A stretch of DNA of 5,969 bases, taken from positions 1-5,969 of the forward strand of contig CALCSP010000196.1 of assembly GCA_937893785.1 (NCBI GenBank), read 5' to 3'. A program made the translations under genes and the position numbers. The DNA comes from an uncultured Verrucomicrobiales bacterium. Lineage in GTDB: Bacteria > Verrucomicrobiota > Verrucomicrobiia > Verrucomicrobiales > DEV007. The notes below the pieces were generated by a model. That model searched no databases, was not told where the DNA came from, and was given only the letters and a program-made list of their open reading frames with translations. Of the stretch, positions 5,136 to 5,969 are shown one piece after another (the stretch's first letter is position 1; the number at the start of each line of letters is the position of its first letter).

Positions 5136-5969
5136 ACTGCATGATTTTAATGCCGTGTTGCTCATAAATCTGGCTCGCGCTATGGGCAATATCAGGAGCA
5201 AATAACTGTTCAGCCTCCACTTTCAGAGTTTCCTTCAAATATCGCAGATACTCGATATTGGTTTCGTAGTTGAACCCTTTGTCTCCGCACCATATCAGGA
5301 TAGCCAATTCCGGGCGATCTTTCAGGCTTGCAAAGTTTCTAGCCAGTGACCATGCATCATTACCCGGGGCAAATTTCAGATGACTGCTTTCCTGCCCCTT
5401 GTTCTGCTGGATTTTTTTCTCTGGACCGTAGCCCGATCCACCCGGTGCACACGAGCAGAATAACTCCGGATACTTGAACATAATTCGACTGGTTCCACGC
5501 CCTCCCTGAGAAAACCCCTCGATGCCCCGACCACCCCGACTGCTAACCGTGCGGTATACGCGATCAACATGGGGAATGAGTTCCTTAACGAAAACATCTT
5601 CACCCTGCGCATTTTTATTTCCCGGGATATTATACCAGCTTACCGGCCCGCCGTTGGCAAATATATAGATAACCGGATTCACCTTGGCTCCGAGCATGGC
5701 GGAATGAATAAATCTGGCAAGGTTAACACTCTTGCCTTCATTGCCAGGTCGACCCCCATGCAAGTGATAAACTACCGGGTAGCGCCTCCCCGCATTGACC
5801 TCTTCATGATATCCCGGAGGCAGATAAACACAGTAACCTACATCAACACCGAGTGAGGGACTGCGAAACACAGCATGTTCACACCCTCGTGGCAACCTCT
5901 CCGGGACATTCACCCAGTGAAAAGTAGCAGGTTTTGGCTTACCGGGTTTGGCTATCGTTGGTGACAAAA
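5110..5969 (-). CDS. Putative esterase, PF00756-type alpha/beta hydrolase (5' end outside window)
   Basis: This is a serine hydrolase of the esterase D / feruloyl esterase / enterochelin esterase-like family, which cleaves ester bonds such as those on plant or algal polysaccharides. Its substrate is not deducible. Numbered from the TTG at 5967, landmarks are YCVYLPPGY (45-53), YPVVYHLHGG with the oxyanion His-Gly (63-72), ANGGPVSWY (104-112), ELIPHVDRVYRT (129-140), nucleophile motif GFSQGG (S153), likely acid D229 in WCGDKGFN, and likely base H262 in PDIAHS. The usual nucleophile motif is GFSMGG, so Gln for Met is a small variation. The reading frame stays open to the window edge, and the TTG gives no signal peptide, so the true start and probably an export signal lie further right. 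The TGA is at 5110-5112, 69 nt from the convergent oxidoreductase stop. Confidence 0.9.
   Translation of the reverse strand, partial: LSPTIAKPGKPKPATFHWVNVPERLPRGCEHAVFRSPSLGVDVGYCVYLPPGYHEEVNAGRRYPVVYHLHGGRPGNEGKSVNLARFIHSAMLGAKVNPVIYIFANGGPVSWYNIPGNKNAQGEDVFVKELIPHVDRVYRTVSSRGGRGIEGFSQGGRGTSRIMFKYPELFCSCAPGGSGYGPEKKIQQNKGQESSHLKFAPGNDAWSLARNFASLKDRPELAILIWCGDKGFNYETNIEYLRYLKETLKVEAEQLFAPDIAHSASQIYEQHGIKIMQFHQRHFKR

Noticed and set aside
5569..5856. A plus-strand open frame inside the esterase gene.
   Set aside because: It is antisense to conserved esterase motifs (ELIPHVD, SWY, HLHGG) and has no domain features of its own.

Overview
The window looks like a chromosomal piece from a Gram-negative (diderm) bacterium, most likely of the PVC group and probably Verrucomicrobiota. 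The evidence is a Gfo/Idh/MocA oxidoreductase with a Tat-like leader and a PF00756-type esterase with a SWY...GFSxGG layout, a gene pair common in Verrucomicrobia, Planctomycetes and Lentisphaerae. The outer-membrane barrel gene shows that the cell has an outer membrane. The taxonomic assignment is an inference from gene style, not from a marker gene.

Left part (1-3543, + strand): a compact operon for uptake of a divalent metal, most likely zinc. It opens with the 3' end of an outer-membrane beta-barrel gene whose Asp/His-rich loop is encoded by a 9-bp tandem repeat (in-frame part 3-398). Next come a periplasmic substrate-binding protein of the ZnuA/TroA family (412-1359), an unrecognised membrane-anchored 157-residue protein (1376-1849), the ATPase (1856-2683) and the ABC-3 permease (2689-3543). 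Gaps are 13, 16, 6 and 5 nt. Together these can move a metal ion across the outer membrane, the periplasm and the inner membrane. The unknown protein sits where an accessory factor would be expected. The binding protein has a His-His-His-Asp ligand set (H72, H147, H213, D287), which favours zinc over manganese.

The most surprising signal is a perfect 13-bp hairpin followed by a T-rich tract at 435-470. It has the form of an intrinsic terminator, yet it lies inside the predicted signal-peptide codons of the binding protein. Either the real start of that gene lies further downstream, or the hairpin is an attenuator that lowers expression of the transporter relative to the outer-membrane protein.

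Right part (3544-5969): after a 120-nt gap without a convincing terminator there is a complete exported Gfo/Idh/MocA oxidoreductase (3664-5040, +). Facing it is an alpha/beta-hydrolase esterase (5110-5969, -) whose 5' end runs off the window. They converge with a 69-nt gap holding only weak inverted repeats. Both would fit carbohydrate degradation, but nothing in the sequence fixes their substrates or ties them to the metal operon.

No tRNA, rRNA, CRISPR array, transposase or attachment site was seen. The operon promoter and any Zur/Fur-type operator must lie to the left of the window.
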